64,000 bases of DNA from JAJTCH01 sp040386195. Lineage in GTDB: Bacteria > Pseudomonadota > Alphaproteobacteria > Rickettsiales > UBA1997. Position 1 is the first letter of the stretch. Every line of letters starts with the position of its first letter. The notes beneath the pieces are model-generated. The model searched no databases and was not told where the DNA came from. It saw only the letters and a list, made by a program, of their open reading frames with translations. The DNA is taken from the NCBI GenBank assembly GCA_040386195.1, contig JAZKFV010000005.1, forward strand, positions 62,001 to 126,000, in the 5' to 3' direction. Made by a program: the position numbers and the translations under genes. Shown in pieces: positions 44,858 to 54,105 of this stretch.

Positions 44858-47800
44858 ATGAACTTTAACAACCCAATCAACTCAATATTCCAACTTGCTT
44901 TTGCTGATTTATATAATCGTGATGGTTTAAGAAAAATTGATGATTATTTTTTGCAATTTTTAAGCGATTCTAACGAAAATCTTTATCAACAATATTTAAG
45001 CGCCAGAATTAATCCGCAAGGCTTAAATATCAAAGAAACCAGCGAATTATTAATTGCGGTTGGCAAGGTTTTAGAAGATTTTTTGGTGTTATTCTTTGAC
45101 ATCAAAATCGCCAATTTGGAACTTCAAAATGAACATCAAAAATTAACTAATTTATATATTGCCAAACGACTTTTTGTGCAAAGAAGAGTGGCAAAAAATA
45201 AATCGTTAGTCGTGAATCGTGATTCGTTAGTTGTTGATAAATTTTTTCATTGTTCGGAAATTGAGCTGGCTAATCAAATTGCACTTTATTTGCCAGATGA
45301 GGATAGATATGGCTCCGAGCTTGAAGAGCTGGAGAAATATTGTGCTTGGGCTTTGTTTAGTGGAGAAGGAAAGGAAAAACATCAAAATGGAGTTTTGTTT
45401 AAACTGCCCAAAAAAATTGATTTTGAGAATTTGGTAGAGCTGGAAACTGTTGATGGCGTTAAAAAATCTCCCGATCATCACTTAAAAAATCGTGATGGAT
45501 TTAAATTAACCGATATGGGTTGTAATTTGGCCCAGGCTTTGGATCAGGCTAATTATTGTATTTTTTGTCATAATCAAGGCAAAGATTCTTGCCGATCTGG
45601 GCTTAAAGAAAAAGATAAAACTTTTAAAAAAGATCAATTCAAAACTGAGCTTTCCGGCTGTCCGCTCGATGAAAAAATTTCGGAAATGAATTTGTTAAAA
45701 TCCGAGGGAAAATCCATCGCCGCTTTGGCAATGGCAATTATTGATAACCCAATGATTGCCGGAACCGGGCATCGCATTTGCAATGATTGTATGAAATCTT
45801 GCATCTATCAAAAGCAAGAACCTGTCAATATTCCCCAAGTTGAAACCCGCACTTTAAAAGATGTTTTAGAACTTCCTTTTGGCTTTGAAATTTATTCACT
45901 TTTAACTCGTTGGAATCCATTAAATTTGGAGCGAGTTTTAGAAAAAGCGCCCAGCGGCTATAAGGTTTTAGTCGCAGGACTCGGGCCTGCTGGCTATACT
46001 TTGGCGCATCATCTTTTAAATGAAGGACATTTAGTTGTTGGCGTTGATGGCTTAAAAATTGAGCCACTCGCTCCACAAATTTCGGGCATTGATTCATTTG
46101 GAAATCGCCAACAATTTCGCCCAATAAAAGATATTAAAGAAATTTATGAAGAGCTCGATGAACGCCAGATTGGTGGCTTTGGCGGTGTTGCTGAATATGG
46201 AATTACGGTGCGCTGGGATAAAAATTTTCTAAAAATTATTCGCCTACTTTTAGAGCGCCGCGCCCATTTTAGAATGTTCGGCGGCTTTCGTTTGGGAAGT
46301 GGTTTGGATTGTTATGATGCCCTAAAGGAAGCTGGGTTTGACCATGTCGCCTTGTGCCTTGGCGCTGGCTGGGCGAAGATTCCAGAAATTAAAAATAATT
46401 TTTTGAAGGGCATTAGAATGGCGTCAGATTTTTTGATGGCGCTACAATTAACTGGCGCGGAGCGCAAAACTTTGCCTTCCAATTTACAATTGCGTTTGCC
46501 AATTTTAGTCGTTGGCAGCGGTTTAACTGCAATTGACACCGCTTGCGAAGCATTGGCTTATTATCCCAAACAAGTTGAAAATTTTGCTCATCATTATCAA
46601 ATTTTATGTGAGAAAATTGGTCAAGATGCGGTGGAAAAAAGTTGGAATCAAGAAGATAAATTAATCGCTAAAGAATTTTTAGAACATTTTGTTTTGATAA
46701 AATCCGCCAGAGAAAAAGGCGAAAATGTGACTAAACTTTTACAAAAACTTGGCGGTGCAAAAATCATTTACCGCAAGAAATTACAAGACTCGCCAGCTTA
46801 TCGTTTGAATCACGAAGAAGTTGCCAAAGCCTTTATCGAGGGAATTGAGTTTGTTGAAAATGCCACACCTTTGGAGGCGGTTGATGATGGATTTGGACAA
46901 ATAAAATCGCTAAAAGTTTTAATTAATAATAAAGAAATTGAAATTCCCGCCAAAGCCTTATTTTTAGCAGCTGGAACCACTCCGAACAAAGCGCCGTTTT
47001 ACGAAGATAAATTAAAGTTTGAGTTAGATGGCAACACTTTTCAAATCATTGATTTGCTGGGCGAAAAACTGCCGGCGATTGCTTCGCCGAAAGGTGATAG
47101 CCAAGGGAATAAAGCTGGGTTTTTATGTGCAAAAAATGAACAAGGCAAAACTGTCAGTTTCTTCGGCGATCTTCATCCCAGCTTTAACGGCAGCGTTGTA
47201 AAAGCTATGGCGAGCGCAAAAAATGGTTATCCAATCATTACTCAATCTTTACAAAAATTAACTGCGCCAAAAATTGGTTATGAAGATTTTTTACAAGGTG
47301 TGAATCGAGATTTTGCAGTCAAAGTTCAAGAGATAAATATTCTTTCCGATTATTTTATTGAGCTGGTTGTTCACGCTCCACTCTTGGCTCGAAAGACTAA
47401 ACTTGGTCATATTTTTCGATTACACAATTATCATTCTTTAGCGGAAACCAAAAATAAAACCATTCAGGCAATGGAAGGAGTTGCGGTTACAACTTATAAA
47501 GTTGATCCCAAAGCCGGAGTTATCACGGTGATGATCGTAAGCGACGGCGGCTCTTCGGGGTTGGTGAAAAATTTAAAAATTGGCGAACCAATAATTTTTA
47601 TGGGCCCAACTGGAGCGCCAACTCATATTTTTGTAAATAAAACTGTAGTGTTAATTGCCGGCGGGCGCGGCATTTTCCCGCTTGCTGGGCTGGCGGCGCA
47701 ATATAAAAAAAATAATTGCAAAGTGATTTTCTTTTGTGGTTTTCACAAAAAAGAAGATGTGGTGCGCGAGGAGGAATTGCGAAATTCTTGCAGCGAATTG

Positions 47801-48187
47801 GTTTTAGATTTTAGTGAAGATGTAGTTTTAGCGGCGGTAAATTATTTCAAAAATAAACCGCAGAAAATAGATGTGGTTTTAACGATGGGAAATGATGAGA
47901 TGATGCATAAAGTTGCCCAAATTTATCATAATGAACTCAAAGAAAATTTAAGCGATGCTGCGGTTGGAATTACTAGTTTAAGCAATCCGATGCAATGTAT
48001 GCTCAAAGGCGTTTGCTCGCAATGTTTGCAAAGAAAAATTGACAAAAATGGTCAGGAAAAATTTTTCTATGCTTGTTTAGGACAAGATCAAAAACTCAGC
48101 GAAATTGATTTTCAATTTCTTAAAAAACGCTGCGGACAAAATTCTTTAGCCGAAAAATTGGCTAATCAATGGTTGGAGAATTTATAA
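44858..48187 (+). CDS. Large flavin/Fe-S oxidoreductase: GltD-like plus PyrK/FNR-like fusion
   Basis: The 1109-residue protein has several parts. Residues 1-215 are unrecognised and helical. About 225-330 are Cys-rich (CIFCHNQGKDSCRSG, SGCPLDE, GHRICNDCMKSCIYQKQ), like the Fe-S N-terminal domain of GltD/dihydropyrimidine dehydrogenase. About 365-720 form a GltD-type FAD/NADPH module (VLVAGLGPAGYTLAHHL, PILVVGSGLTAIDTACEAL). About 810-1060 resemble the PyrK/ferredoxin reductase electron-transfer module (VLIAGGRGIFPLAGLAAQY) with the [2Fe-2S] motif MQCMLKGVCSQC near the end. It probably moves electrons between NAD(P)H, flavins and a carrier. The donor and acceptor are unknown. The convergent neighbour pyrD is a suggestive, unproven partner. 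A heptamer array at 45203-45237 lies in the unconserved N-terminal part. Confidence 0.85.
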   Translation: MNFNNPINSIFQLAFADLYNRDGLRKIDDYFLQFLSDSNENLYQQYLSARINPQGLNIKETSELLIAVGKVLEDFLVLFFDIKIANLELQNEHQKLTNLYIAKRLFVQRRVAKNKSLVVNRDSLVVDKFFHCSEIELANQIALYLPDEDRYGSELEELEKYCAWALFSGEGKEKHQNGVLFKLPKKIDFENLVELETVDGVKKSPDHHLKNRDGFKLTDMGCNLAQALDQANYCIFCHNQGKDSCRSGLKEKDKTFKKDQFKTELSGCPLDEKISEMNLLKSEGKSIAALAMAIIDNPMIAGTGHRICNDCMKSCIYQKQEPVNIPQVETRTLKDVLELPFGFEIYSLLTRWNPLNLERVLEKAPSGYKVLVAGLGPAGYTLAHHLLNEGHLVVGVDGLKIEPLAPQISGIDSFGNRQQFRPIKDIKEIYEELDERQIGGFGGVAEYGITVRWDKNFLKIIRLLLERRAHFRMFGGFRLGSGLDCYDALKEAGFDHVALCLGAGWAKIPEIKNNFLKGIRMASDFLMALQLTGAERKTLPSNLQLRLPILVVGSGLTAIDTACEALAYYPKQVENFAHHYQILCEKIGQDAVEKSWNQEDKLIAKEFLEHFVLIKSAREKGENVTKLLQKLGGAKIIYRKKLQDSPAYRLNHEEVAKAFIEGIEFVENATPLEAVDDGFGQIKSLKVLINNKEIEIPAKALFLAAGTTPNKAPFYEDKLKFELDGNTFQIIDLLGEKLPAIASPKGDSQGNKAGFLCAKNEQGKTVSFFGDLHPSFNGSVVKAMASAKNGYPIITQSLQKLTAPKIGYEDFLQGVNRDFAVKVQEINILSDYFIELVVHAPLLARKTKLGHIFRLHNYHSLAETKNKTIQAMEGVAVTTYKVDPKAGVITVMIVSDGGSSGLVKNLKIGEPIIFMGPTGAPTHIFVNKTVVLIAGGRGIFPLAGLAAQYKKNNCKVIFFCGFHKKEDVVREEELRNSCSELVLDFSEDVVLAAVNYFKNKPQKIDVVLTMGNDEMMHKVAQIYHNELKENLSDAAVGITSLSNPMQCMLKGVCSQCLQRKIDKNGQEKFFYACLGQDQKLSEIDFQFLKKRCGQNSLAEKLANQWLENL
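45203..45237. repeat. Degenerate heptamer array inside the oxidoreductase gene (family A, copy 6)
   Basis: TCGTTAGTCGTGAATCGTGA and following TTCGTTAGTTG form imperfect TCGTTAG/TCGTGAA units, in frame, encoding KSLVVNRDSLVVD. The peptide closely matches the nadD insert (RKSLVVSR), showing the same unit in the same translated phase. Confidence 0.75.
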
Positions 48188-49237
48188 TTTTCCAACCACT
48201 TCGCTGATATTTTTTATTCCATCTTTTTGCAGCGATTCATCTAAATCTTTTTTGATTTTCTCAACCAGCTCAAAACCTTGATAAATAAAGGCGGAATAGA
48301 TTTGAACTAAAGATGCGCCCAGTTTTATTTTTTCATAAACATCCGCGGCAGAAGAAATTCCACCAACGGCGATGATGGGAATTTTTCCTTTAGTTAATCC
48401 ATAAATATTTTTTAAAACCTCGTTTGAAGCAGAAAATAAAGGCTTTCCGCTTAATCCGCCAATTTCATTTTTAAATTTACTTTGCAAATTTTGCGGACGA
48501 GAAATTGTGGTATTAGAAATTATCAAACCATCAATTTGATTTTTTATGGCAATATCAGCAATTGCTTCTTGCTCAGCTTGATTCAAGTCTGGCGCGATTT
48601 TGAGTAGGATGGAAATATTGTGGTTAGTGGCATTTTGTAAGATTTTTTTCTCCGCAAAAATTGCCTGCAAAAACAAATCTAACTCATCAGCTTTTTGTAA
48701 ATCGCGGAGATTTTTAGTGTTAGGAGATGAAATGTTGATGGTGATATAGCTGCTTTTTCCATAGACCTTGCGCAGCAGTAATAGATAATCTTCTACAGCA
48801 TTTACAGTATCTTTATTTTTGCCAATATTAATTCCCAAAATTTGCGGCGCTGATGATTTTTTCTCAATATTTTTTAAGAAATTTTCAATTCCCAAATTAT
48901 TAAAACCCAGACGATTGATAATTGCCAAATCTTCTTCAAGCCTGAAAATTCGAGGCTTCTCATTGCCAATTTGCGGCTTGGGCGTAACCGTTCCCACTTC
49001 AACAAAACCAAATCCAAATTTAAATAAACTTGAAAACACCACCGCATTCTTATCAAAACCCGCCGCCATTCCAATTGGATTTGCAAAATCAATGCCAAAA
49101 ACTTGCGATTGCAAAGATGAATATTCAATATTTTCTGGCGCCCAAACCAAATTATTCCCAAGCGCCCAAATCGCCAGATTATGCGCGGTTTCCGGATTGA
49201 GTTTAAAAAGGATTGACCTAAGAAGTGAATATCGCAT
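48182..49237 (-). CDS. pyrD: Dihydroorotate dehydrogenase (quinone, class 2)
   Basis: PyrD oxidises dihydroorotate to orotate in pyrimidine synthesis. The 351-residue TIM barrel has the class 2 N-terminal helical extension (LLRSILFKLNPETAHNLAIW) that docks to the membrane quinone, FGFVEVGTVTPKPQ, INISSPNTKNLRDLQ (catalytic Ser class), SNTTISRP and VGGISSAADVYEKI. It is convergent with the large oxidoreductase gene (6-nt overlap). Being class 2 it should not need a PyrK partner. Confidence 0.95.
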   Translation of the reverse strand: MRYSLLRSILFKLNPETAHNLAIWALGNNLVWAPENIEYSSLQSQVFGIDFANPIGMAAGFDKNAVVFSSLFKFGFGFVEVGTVTPKPQIGNEKPRIFRLEEDLAIINRLGFNNLGIENFLKNIEKKSSAPQILGINIGKNKDTVNAVEDYLLLLRKVYGKSSYITINISSPNTKNLRDLQKADELDLFLQAIFAEKKILQNATNHNISILLKIAPDLNQAEQEAIADIAIKNQIDGLIISNTTISRPQNLQSKFKNEIGGLSGKPLFSASNEVLKNIYGLTKGKIPIIAVGGISSAADVYEKIKLGASLVQIYSAFIYQGFELVEKIKKDLDESLQKDGIKNISEVVGKL

Positions 49238-49296
49238 TTACTTAAAAAAATTAATTAGTAAGCGAACCAGTTGCGCTGTAGCGAAGCGTAAGCGAA

Positions 49297-49371
49297 TGGT
49301 GCTGTCGGCGGGAATCGGACCCGCGACCTCTTCATTACCAATGAAGTGCTCTACCGCTGAGCTACGACAGC
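49297..49371 (-). tRNA. tRNA-Thr (GGT anticodon)
   Basis: The minus strand folds as a cloverleaf. The acceptor stem GCTGTCG pairs with CGACAGC, the discriminator is A, and CCA is encoded. The D arm includes TAGCTCAGCGGTAGAGCA, the anticodon arm CTTCATTGGTAATGAAG has the anticodon GGT, and the T arm includes GGGTCCGATTCCCGCC-like pairing with TTC replaced by a GATTCC context. All stems pair. It lies alone between pyrD and the GNAT gene. Confidence 0.95.
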
Positions 49372-49420
49372 AAATTTATTGAAGGCGCGAATTGAAAAGG
49401 AAAAATGGGCAATTGTCAAT

Positions 49421-50008
49421 TTATTTATTGGCAAAATGATCTTGGTAAAGAATGCTGTAAATTCCAATATCCACATATTTGCCATTGTGAAAACGATGTT
49501 GGCGCAAATTGCCTTCAAAGGCAAAACCGCATTTTTCTAAAACCTTATAAGAGCCAATGTTGGCAGGCATTGCGTAAGCTTCAATGCGATTAAATTTTAA
49601 CTCTTCAAAAGCATATTTCAAAACTGCTTTTAAAGCTTGAGTCATAATTCCTTGTCCCCAATATTCTTTTGCCAAATCATAGCTGGCTTCAATGCGATTG
49701 TGGTTGCGATTCACTCCGGAAACGCCAACTGAGCCAATCATTTTATTATCAGATTTTCTGGCGATGGCAAAATATAAACCGTCATTATAGCTAAAAACAT
49801 TGATCCAATAGCGAATTTCACTGCGCGCTTCTTCAACAGTTTTGGGAATGAAAGAGACAATATATTTGCTAACTTCGGGGTCGGAATAATATTCTAAAAA
49901 ATCTTCAGCATCTTCTAAAGTTTGCTCGCGCAAAATAAAATCACCCAAATCGATAGTTGGAAAAATTCGCTCTCTATTATTTTCTGAGGCTTTACTATTA
50001 TTATACAT
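49421..50008 (-). CDS. GNAT acetyltransferase, RimJ/RimL-like
   Basis: A GNAT-fold N-acetyltransferase with FILREQTLEDAEDFLEYYSD near the N-terminus, AYAMPANIGSYKVLEKCGF and a C-terminal YSILYQDHF, the RimJ/RimL pattern. The acetyl-CoA loop is in DLAKEYWGQGIMTQALKAV. RimJ/RimL acetylate ribosomal proteins S5/L12, but many paralogues modify other substrates. I use the ATG at 50008, because the longer frame to 50086 overlaps the divergent cobS start and adds a hydrophobic leader with no match to the family. Confidence 0.85.
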   Translation of the reverse strand: MYNNSKASENNRERIFPTIDLGDFILREQTLEDAEDFLEYYSDPEVSKYIVSFIPKTVEEARSEIRYWINVFSYNDGLYFAIARKSDNKMIGSVGVSGVNRNHNRIEASYDLAKEYWGQGIMTQALKAVLKYAFEELKFNRIEAYAMPANIGSYKVLEKCGFAFEGNLRQHRFHNGKYVDIGIYSILYQDHFANK

Positions 50009-50046
50009 ATTGGCTAAAATGAGTTTTTTAAAAAACCGGAATATAA

Positions 50047-51003
50047 ATGACAACGACAAAAAAAACAGCCAAAAACTCTCCTTCAATCAAGATTAATTGC
50101 CAAAAGATTTTTGGTTTTGATTGTGGTTTTGAGGTTTTGGGTTTTGAAGAACCAACCGATTTAGTTCCTAAAATTGACGAGAACTATGTCTTCGACGCCG
50201 CTACAACTAAAGCCATTCTTGCCGCTTTAATGTTCAATCAAAAAACTTTGCTGCAAGGAATGCACGGAACTGGCAAATCAACGCACATTGAACAAGTTTG
50301 CGCGCGCCTTAATTGGCAAGTTTTGCGAGTGAATTTTGATTCACAAATCACTCGTTTAGATTTGGTTGGCAAAGATGTGATCACGCTCAAAGATGGCAAA
50401 CAAATCACTGAATTTAAACGCGGAATAATTCCTTTCGCTTTAGAAAAACCAATCGCTTTGGTGCTGGACGAATATGACGCAATCAGAACCGATGTTTCTT
50501 TTGTCATTCAAAGATTATTGGAAGAAGAAGGCAAATTTGCTTTGCTCGAAGAAAATGAAATTCTCAGCCCGCACCAATATTTCCGCCTCTTTGCAACTTC
50601 GAATACGATTGGAATGGGCGATGATTTAGGAATTTATCACGGCACCAATTTAATCAACCAAGCGCAAATGGATCGCTGGAATATTGTTGCCACTTTAAAT
50701 TATTTGGAAGAGAAAAAAGAGATTGAAATTCTTTTGAAAAAGCTGCCATTTTTAGCCAAAAAAGCTAACGAAAATGTTGCCAAAATGATGGTGAAAATGG
50801 CGAGTTTAACTCGGGAAGGCTTTAGAAACGGGGATTTATCTAACTTGATGTCGCTGAGAACTTTGATTTCTTGGGGCAAAAATTTTGAGATTTTTGGATC
50901 AATCAAACAGGCTTTTATTTTGAGCTTCGTCAATAAATTAATTGAGGAAGAAAAAATAATTTTGAAAGAATATTATCAACGAATTTTTGGCGAGGAATTA
51001 TAA
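50047..51003 (+). CDS. cobS: CobS-like MoxR-type AAA+ ATPase
   Basis: The 318-residue protein matches CobS: an N-terminal helical part, Walker A GMHGTGKSTHIEQV (about 76), Walker B LVLDEYDAIR (about 140), FATSNTIGMGDDLGIYHGTN and the sensor region. CobS with CobT inserts cobalt in the aerobic cobalamin pathway. Here the next gene is an ankyrin protein and no cobT or other cob genes are in view. Homologues persist in Rickettsiales without corrin synthesis, so a different chaperone or chelatase role is likely. It shares 1 nt with the next start (TAATG). Confidence 0.85.
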   Translation: MTTTKKTAKNSPSIKINCQKIFGFDCGFEVLGFEEPTDLVPKIDENYVFDAATTKAILAALMFNQKTLLQGMHGTGKSTHIEQVCARLNWQVLRVNFDSQITRLDLVGKDVITLKDGKQITEFKRGIIPFALEKPIALVLDEYDAIRTDVSFVIQRLLEEEGKFALLEENEILSPHQYFRLFATSNTIGMGDDLGIYHGTNLINQAQMDRWNIVATLNYLEEKKEIEILLKKLPFLAKKANENVAKMMVKMASLTREGFRNGDLSNLMSLRTLISWGKNFEIFGSIKQAFILSFVNKLIEEEKIILKEYYQRIFGEEL

Positions 51004-51389
51004 TGACTAAAACTCAAGATCCACTTTTATCAGTAGCTTCCTTTTCTAGGCAAATACCCCAAGAAATACTGGAAGGAAATATAAAAGCATTTCTCAGCAG
51101 CGGAAATGATATAAATTCACAAAATTGGCAAGGCAATACCATGCTCCATCTAGCCGCCTTAAATCAAAATGAACATGTTGTTGATTATCTGCTCAATCAA
51201 AAAAATGTGGATGACACAATTACTAATAATAATGGTCACACTTTTGTGGCAATATTGTCAGTCAATAGATTAATTGAGTATAAAAAATATGAACAACTTT
51301 CTGGAAAGGTTAAAGCAATTCAACCAAGAAATAAGTTAGACTCTGGAAGTATGCATCGCGATGATGAAAAAGAAAATGTATCGCGATAA
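51003..51389 (+). CDS. Small ankyrin-repeat protein
   Basis: The 128-residue protein has about two ankyrin repeats: NDINSQNWQGNTMLHLAALN and NEHVVDYLLNQKNVDDTITN with NNGHTFVAIL starting the next. The N-terminal 30 residues and the charged tail (LDSGSMHRDDEKENVSR) are unrecognised. It starts directly on the cobS stop, so it is probably translated with it. Ankyrin proteins are common in Rickettsiales, where some are secreted into hosts, but no secretion signal is clear here. Confidence 0.8.
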   Translation: MTKTQDPLLSVASFSRQIPQEILEGNIKAFLSSGNDINSQNWQGNTMLHLAALNQNEHVVDYLLNQKNVDDTITNNNGHTFVAILSVNRLIEYKKYEQLSGKVKAIQPRNKLDSGSMHRDDEKENVSR

Positions 51390-51425
51390 AATGTTCTATT
51401 TTGTGATCAACAAAATTACAAATCT

Positions 51426-52217
51426 TTACAAAAACTGCTCACGAATAATCCGCTCCTCTAAAGAATGATTAGCATCAAATAAAATAGTGAATTGGTGTTT
51501 TTTATCTTCTACAACTTCAACTTCCTTGACATTTCTAACTTCGTTATAATCCGCTGTGGCGCTAACTGGGCGCGAATCGCTTTCTAAAATTGTAAATTTT
51601 ATTTTTGAATTTGCCGGCAGCAAAGCGCCGCGCCAATGTCTGGGGCGAAAAGGGCTGATTGGAGTTAAGGCGATAATGTCGCTGGCAAAAGGAATGATTG
51701 GTCCGTGGGCGGAGAGATTATAAGCGGTGCTTCCTGCTGAGGTGGCAACTAAAATTCCATCAGCCGCCAGGCTTTCAATTCTAGTTTTATTATTAACGGT
51801 AATTTTAATTTTGGCGGCTTGGTTTTTTTGGCGGATTAGAGAAACTTCGTTAATAGCTAAAAGTTGATGTTTTTTATTTTCAATGTCAGTTGCAATCATC
51901 TTCAAAGGCTTAAGAACGCTGGGTTTGGCTTTGGCAATAATATTTAGTAAATTATTTTCATCGCAATCTGAATTCATCAAAAAACCTACCGTGCCAAAAT
52001 TAATGCCATAAACCGGCACCGCATTTTCTTCAATTAAATGCAACAAATGCAGCATCAAACCATCGCCGCCCAAAGCGATAATTAAATCCATTTTAGCAAA
52101 TGCAACATTTTTTTTGAGCGGCAAATCAATCAAATTATATTTTTTGATTAGCTGTTTTTTTCTGGCGATTGCTTGTTTATTGGCGCTGGAAATAATGCCG
52201 ATTTTTTTATATTGCAT
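51426..52217 (-). CDS. nadK: NAD kinase
   Basis: The 263-residue enzyme makes NADP from NAD and ATP. It has the conserved LIIALGGDGLMLHLLH (GGDG motif), VYGINFGTVGFLMN, the NE motif in AINEVSLIR and AADGILVATSAGSTAYNLSAHGPI. Length is in the range of short alphaproteobacterial NadK proteins. The gene is convergent with the ankyrin gene and upstream of the LptF/G permease on its strand (20 nt). Confidence 0.95.
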   Translation of the reverse strand: MQYKKIGIISSANKQAIARKKQLIKKYNLIDLPLKKNVAFAKMDLIIALGGDGLMLHLLHLIEENAVPVYGINFGTVGFLMNSDCDENNLLNIIAKAKPSVLKPLKMIATDIENKKHQLLAINEVSLIRQKNQAAKIKITVNNKTRIESLAADGILVATSAGSTAYNLSAHGPIIPFASDIIALTPISPFRPRHWRGALLPANSKIKFTILESDSRPVSATADYNEVRNVKEVEVVEDKKHQFTILFDANHSLEERIIREQFL

Positions 52218-52237
52218 AAAACTATTTCAAATTATTT

Positions 52238-53329
52238 TTAGAGCAAATTCTTAGGCTGATCTTTAGGTTTAAGCATCCAAAAGCTTGTGGTTACAAAGGC
52301 TAATAAATCAATATAAATTACCGGCGTTAATTGTGGCGATTCTCTCATTAGGCTGTAACCCAGCATCAATATGCCAGCAAAAATTGTGGCGGCAAAAACT
52401 GCTTTGACATTGTGAACCAAATTACCATAACGTCTAAATTTGCCACTCAAAATAAAAGCGCAGGCGATTAAAGTTAAAACCATTGACAAAAGTGGGTAAG
52501 TAATTCTTTGATGCAGCTCAACATAATAGTTGGTTAAATCTTTATAAGATGAATTCTCATCGGGATTTAAAAGCTCACCGATATATCTTTCACCAGCTTT
52601 CCACCTAAAAGAATCATCGGCTTGGTTGCTATCATTTAAATTAACCACATAGCTATCAAAATGAAGAATATCGGATTTGCGTTCCTTATAATTAAATCGT
52701 TGCGCTGTGCCATTGTTCAAATACAGTAAAATTGAACTATCTTCTTGATTTAAAATTCCGGATTCGGAAGTGATGGTAGTCGAGTATTCAGTATTGCGGC
52801 TATCATAAATTAAAATACCGGAAAGTTTATTGGCAGAATCTCGAGTTTTAACATAAATTGTGAGGCTATTGAGATTTTCAAATATACCCGGAGAAATCAA
52901 TAGATTGGCGTAATTATGCTCAAAGTCAGTACGAAGAGTACGCAACTTTTTATTGGCATAAGGCATCAAAAAAAACGAAATAAAGCAGCAGATTAGACAG
53001 CAAATTGTTGCCAATGAAATTGCTGGTTTGGCTAAGGTTAATTTATCTAAACCGGCATTTTTCAAAATAATAATTTCGTTATGTCCAAGCATTTGGTTAT
53101 AAGCCACCAAAACCGCTATAAATAGTGAGACCGGAATTATGATCAAAAGTAACCACGGCAAAATCAAGATAAATAAATTAAAAAAATCACTAATTGCGAT
53201 ACCTTTTTCGGTCACAAATTTGATTAATACAATCGCTTTAGAAAACCAAATTAGTAAAATTAAGATGCTGACAATAACCAAAAAATAGCCGGTGATTTTG
53301 CGAATGAGATAGAGATTATAAAGTTTCAA
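52238..53329 (-). CDS. LptF/LptG family permease
   Basis: The 363-residue protein has the YjgP/YjgQ layout: two helices near the N-terminus (about 12-32, 50-75), a third after a short loop (about 100-120), a beta-rich periplasmic domain (about 130-265, with ISPGIFENLNSLTIYVKTRD) and three C-terminal helices (about 275-350). These subunits form the LPS export ABC complex LptB2FG. The order and the periplasmic motif look closer to LptF, but I do not separate F and G firmly. No other lpt genes are near. nadK follows. Confidence 0.87.
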   Translation of the reverse strand: MKLYNLYLIRKITGYFLVIVSILILLIWFSKAIVLIKFVTEKGIAISDFFNLFILILPWLLLIIIPVSLFIAVLVAYNQMLGHNEIIILKNAGLDKLTLAKPAISLATICCLICCFISFFLMPYANKKLRTLRTDFEHNYANLLISPGIFENLNSLTIYVKTRDSANKLSGILIYDSRNTEYSTTITSESGILNQEDSSILLYLNNGTAQRFNYKERKSDILHFDSYVVNLNDSNQADDSFRWKAGERYIGELLNPDENSSYKDLTNYYVELHQRITYPLLSMVLTLIACAFILSGKFRRYGNLVHNVKAVFAATIFAGILMLGYSLMRESPQLTPVIYIDLLAFVTTSFWMLKPKDQPKNLL

Positions 53330-53407
53330 TTTTTTGGCTGAAAGAACTTGAGTATATGAATTAAGCCGTTTATTTTATGAGCTGCATTTAAGAACAAAAG
53401 CAAAAAT

Positions 53408-54085
53408 ATGTACACCTTATACTACCATATTCTCTGTCCATTCTCGCGCAAAATTCGTTTTTTACTGGCTCAAAAAGAAATTCATTTCGATTTAATCAAA
53501 GAAAATTTTTGGGAAAGAAGAAAGGAATTTATTGCCATCAACACCATGGGAACTGTGCCGGTGCTTTTTGACAATCACAATCATCATATAATTTCCGGCA
53601 GCTCAGTTATCGCTGAATATATCGAAGAAAAACACGATGATAGCCACAATTATTTTGGCGATTCTTTGCTCAAAAGAGCCGAAGCGCGCCGAATTCAAAT
53701 GTGGTTTGATGAAAAATTTTATAATGAAGTCAGCAAACACATTTTAAAAGAAAGATATTTTAATCGCTTTTTAGTCAAACAATCCGCGCCTAGCCCAGAA
53801 ACTATGCGCCGCGCTAAATTTAATCTTAATATTCATCTCAACTATCTGGAATTTTTATTGGAAAGCAGAAAATATTTAGCCGGCGATCAAATTTCCATCG
53901 CCGACTTTTCTGCTGCCGGACATATTTCTGCTCTGGATTATTTTGACGATATCAACTGGCAAAATCGCGATTCTATCAAAGAATGGTACGCGGTAGTCAA
54001 ATCTCAAAAGGGTTTTTTTGAAATTCTCAAAGATCGCATCGCCGGCACCAACCCTTCTTCACATTACGACCAACTCGATTTCTAA
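53408..54085 (+). CDS. Glutathione S-transferase family protein
   Basis: The 225-residue protein has a thioredoxin-like N-terminal domain (YTLYYHILCPFSRKIRFLLA, with the cis-Pro motif NTMGTVPVLFDN and GSSVIAEYIEE glutathione contacts) and a helical C-terminal domain (about 85-215, SRKYLAGDQISIADFSAAGH). The CPFSRK start is like Cys-type bacterial GSTs. Substrate unknown. It is 20 nt upstream of speB. The gene at the window end may be a glutathione-synthase-like ATP-grasp protein, a loose thematic link only. Confidence 0.86.
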   Translation: MYTLYYHILCPFSRKIRFLLAQKEIHFDLIKENFWERRKEFIAINTMGTVPVLFDNHNHHIISGSSVIAEYIEEKHDDSHNYFGDSLLKRAEARRIQMWFDEKFYNEVSKHILKERYFNRFLVKQSAPSPETMRRAKFNLNIHLNYLEFLLESRKYLAGDQISIADFSAAGHISALDYFDDINWQNRDSIKEWYAVVKSQKGFFEILKDRIAGTNPSSHYDQLDF

Positions 54086-54105
54086 TTAATTTTATTTTCC
54101 AAACT

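Noticed and set aside
49258..49296. Attachment site at the tRNA-Thr 3' end
   Set aside because: No integrase gene and no repeat of the tRNA 3' end were seen nearby.
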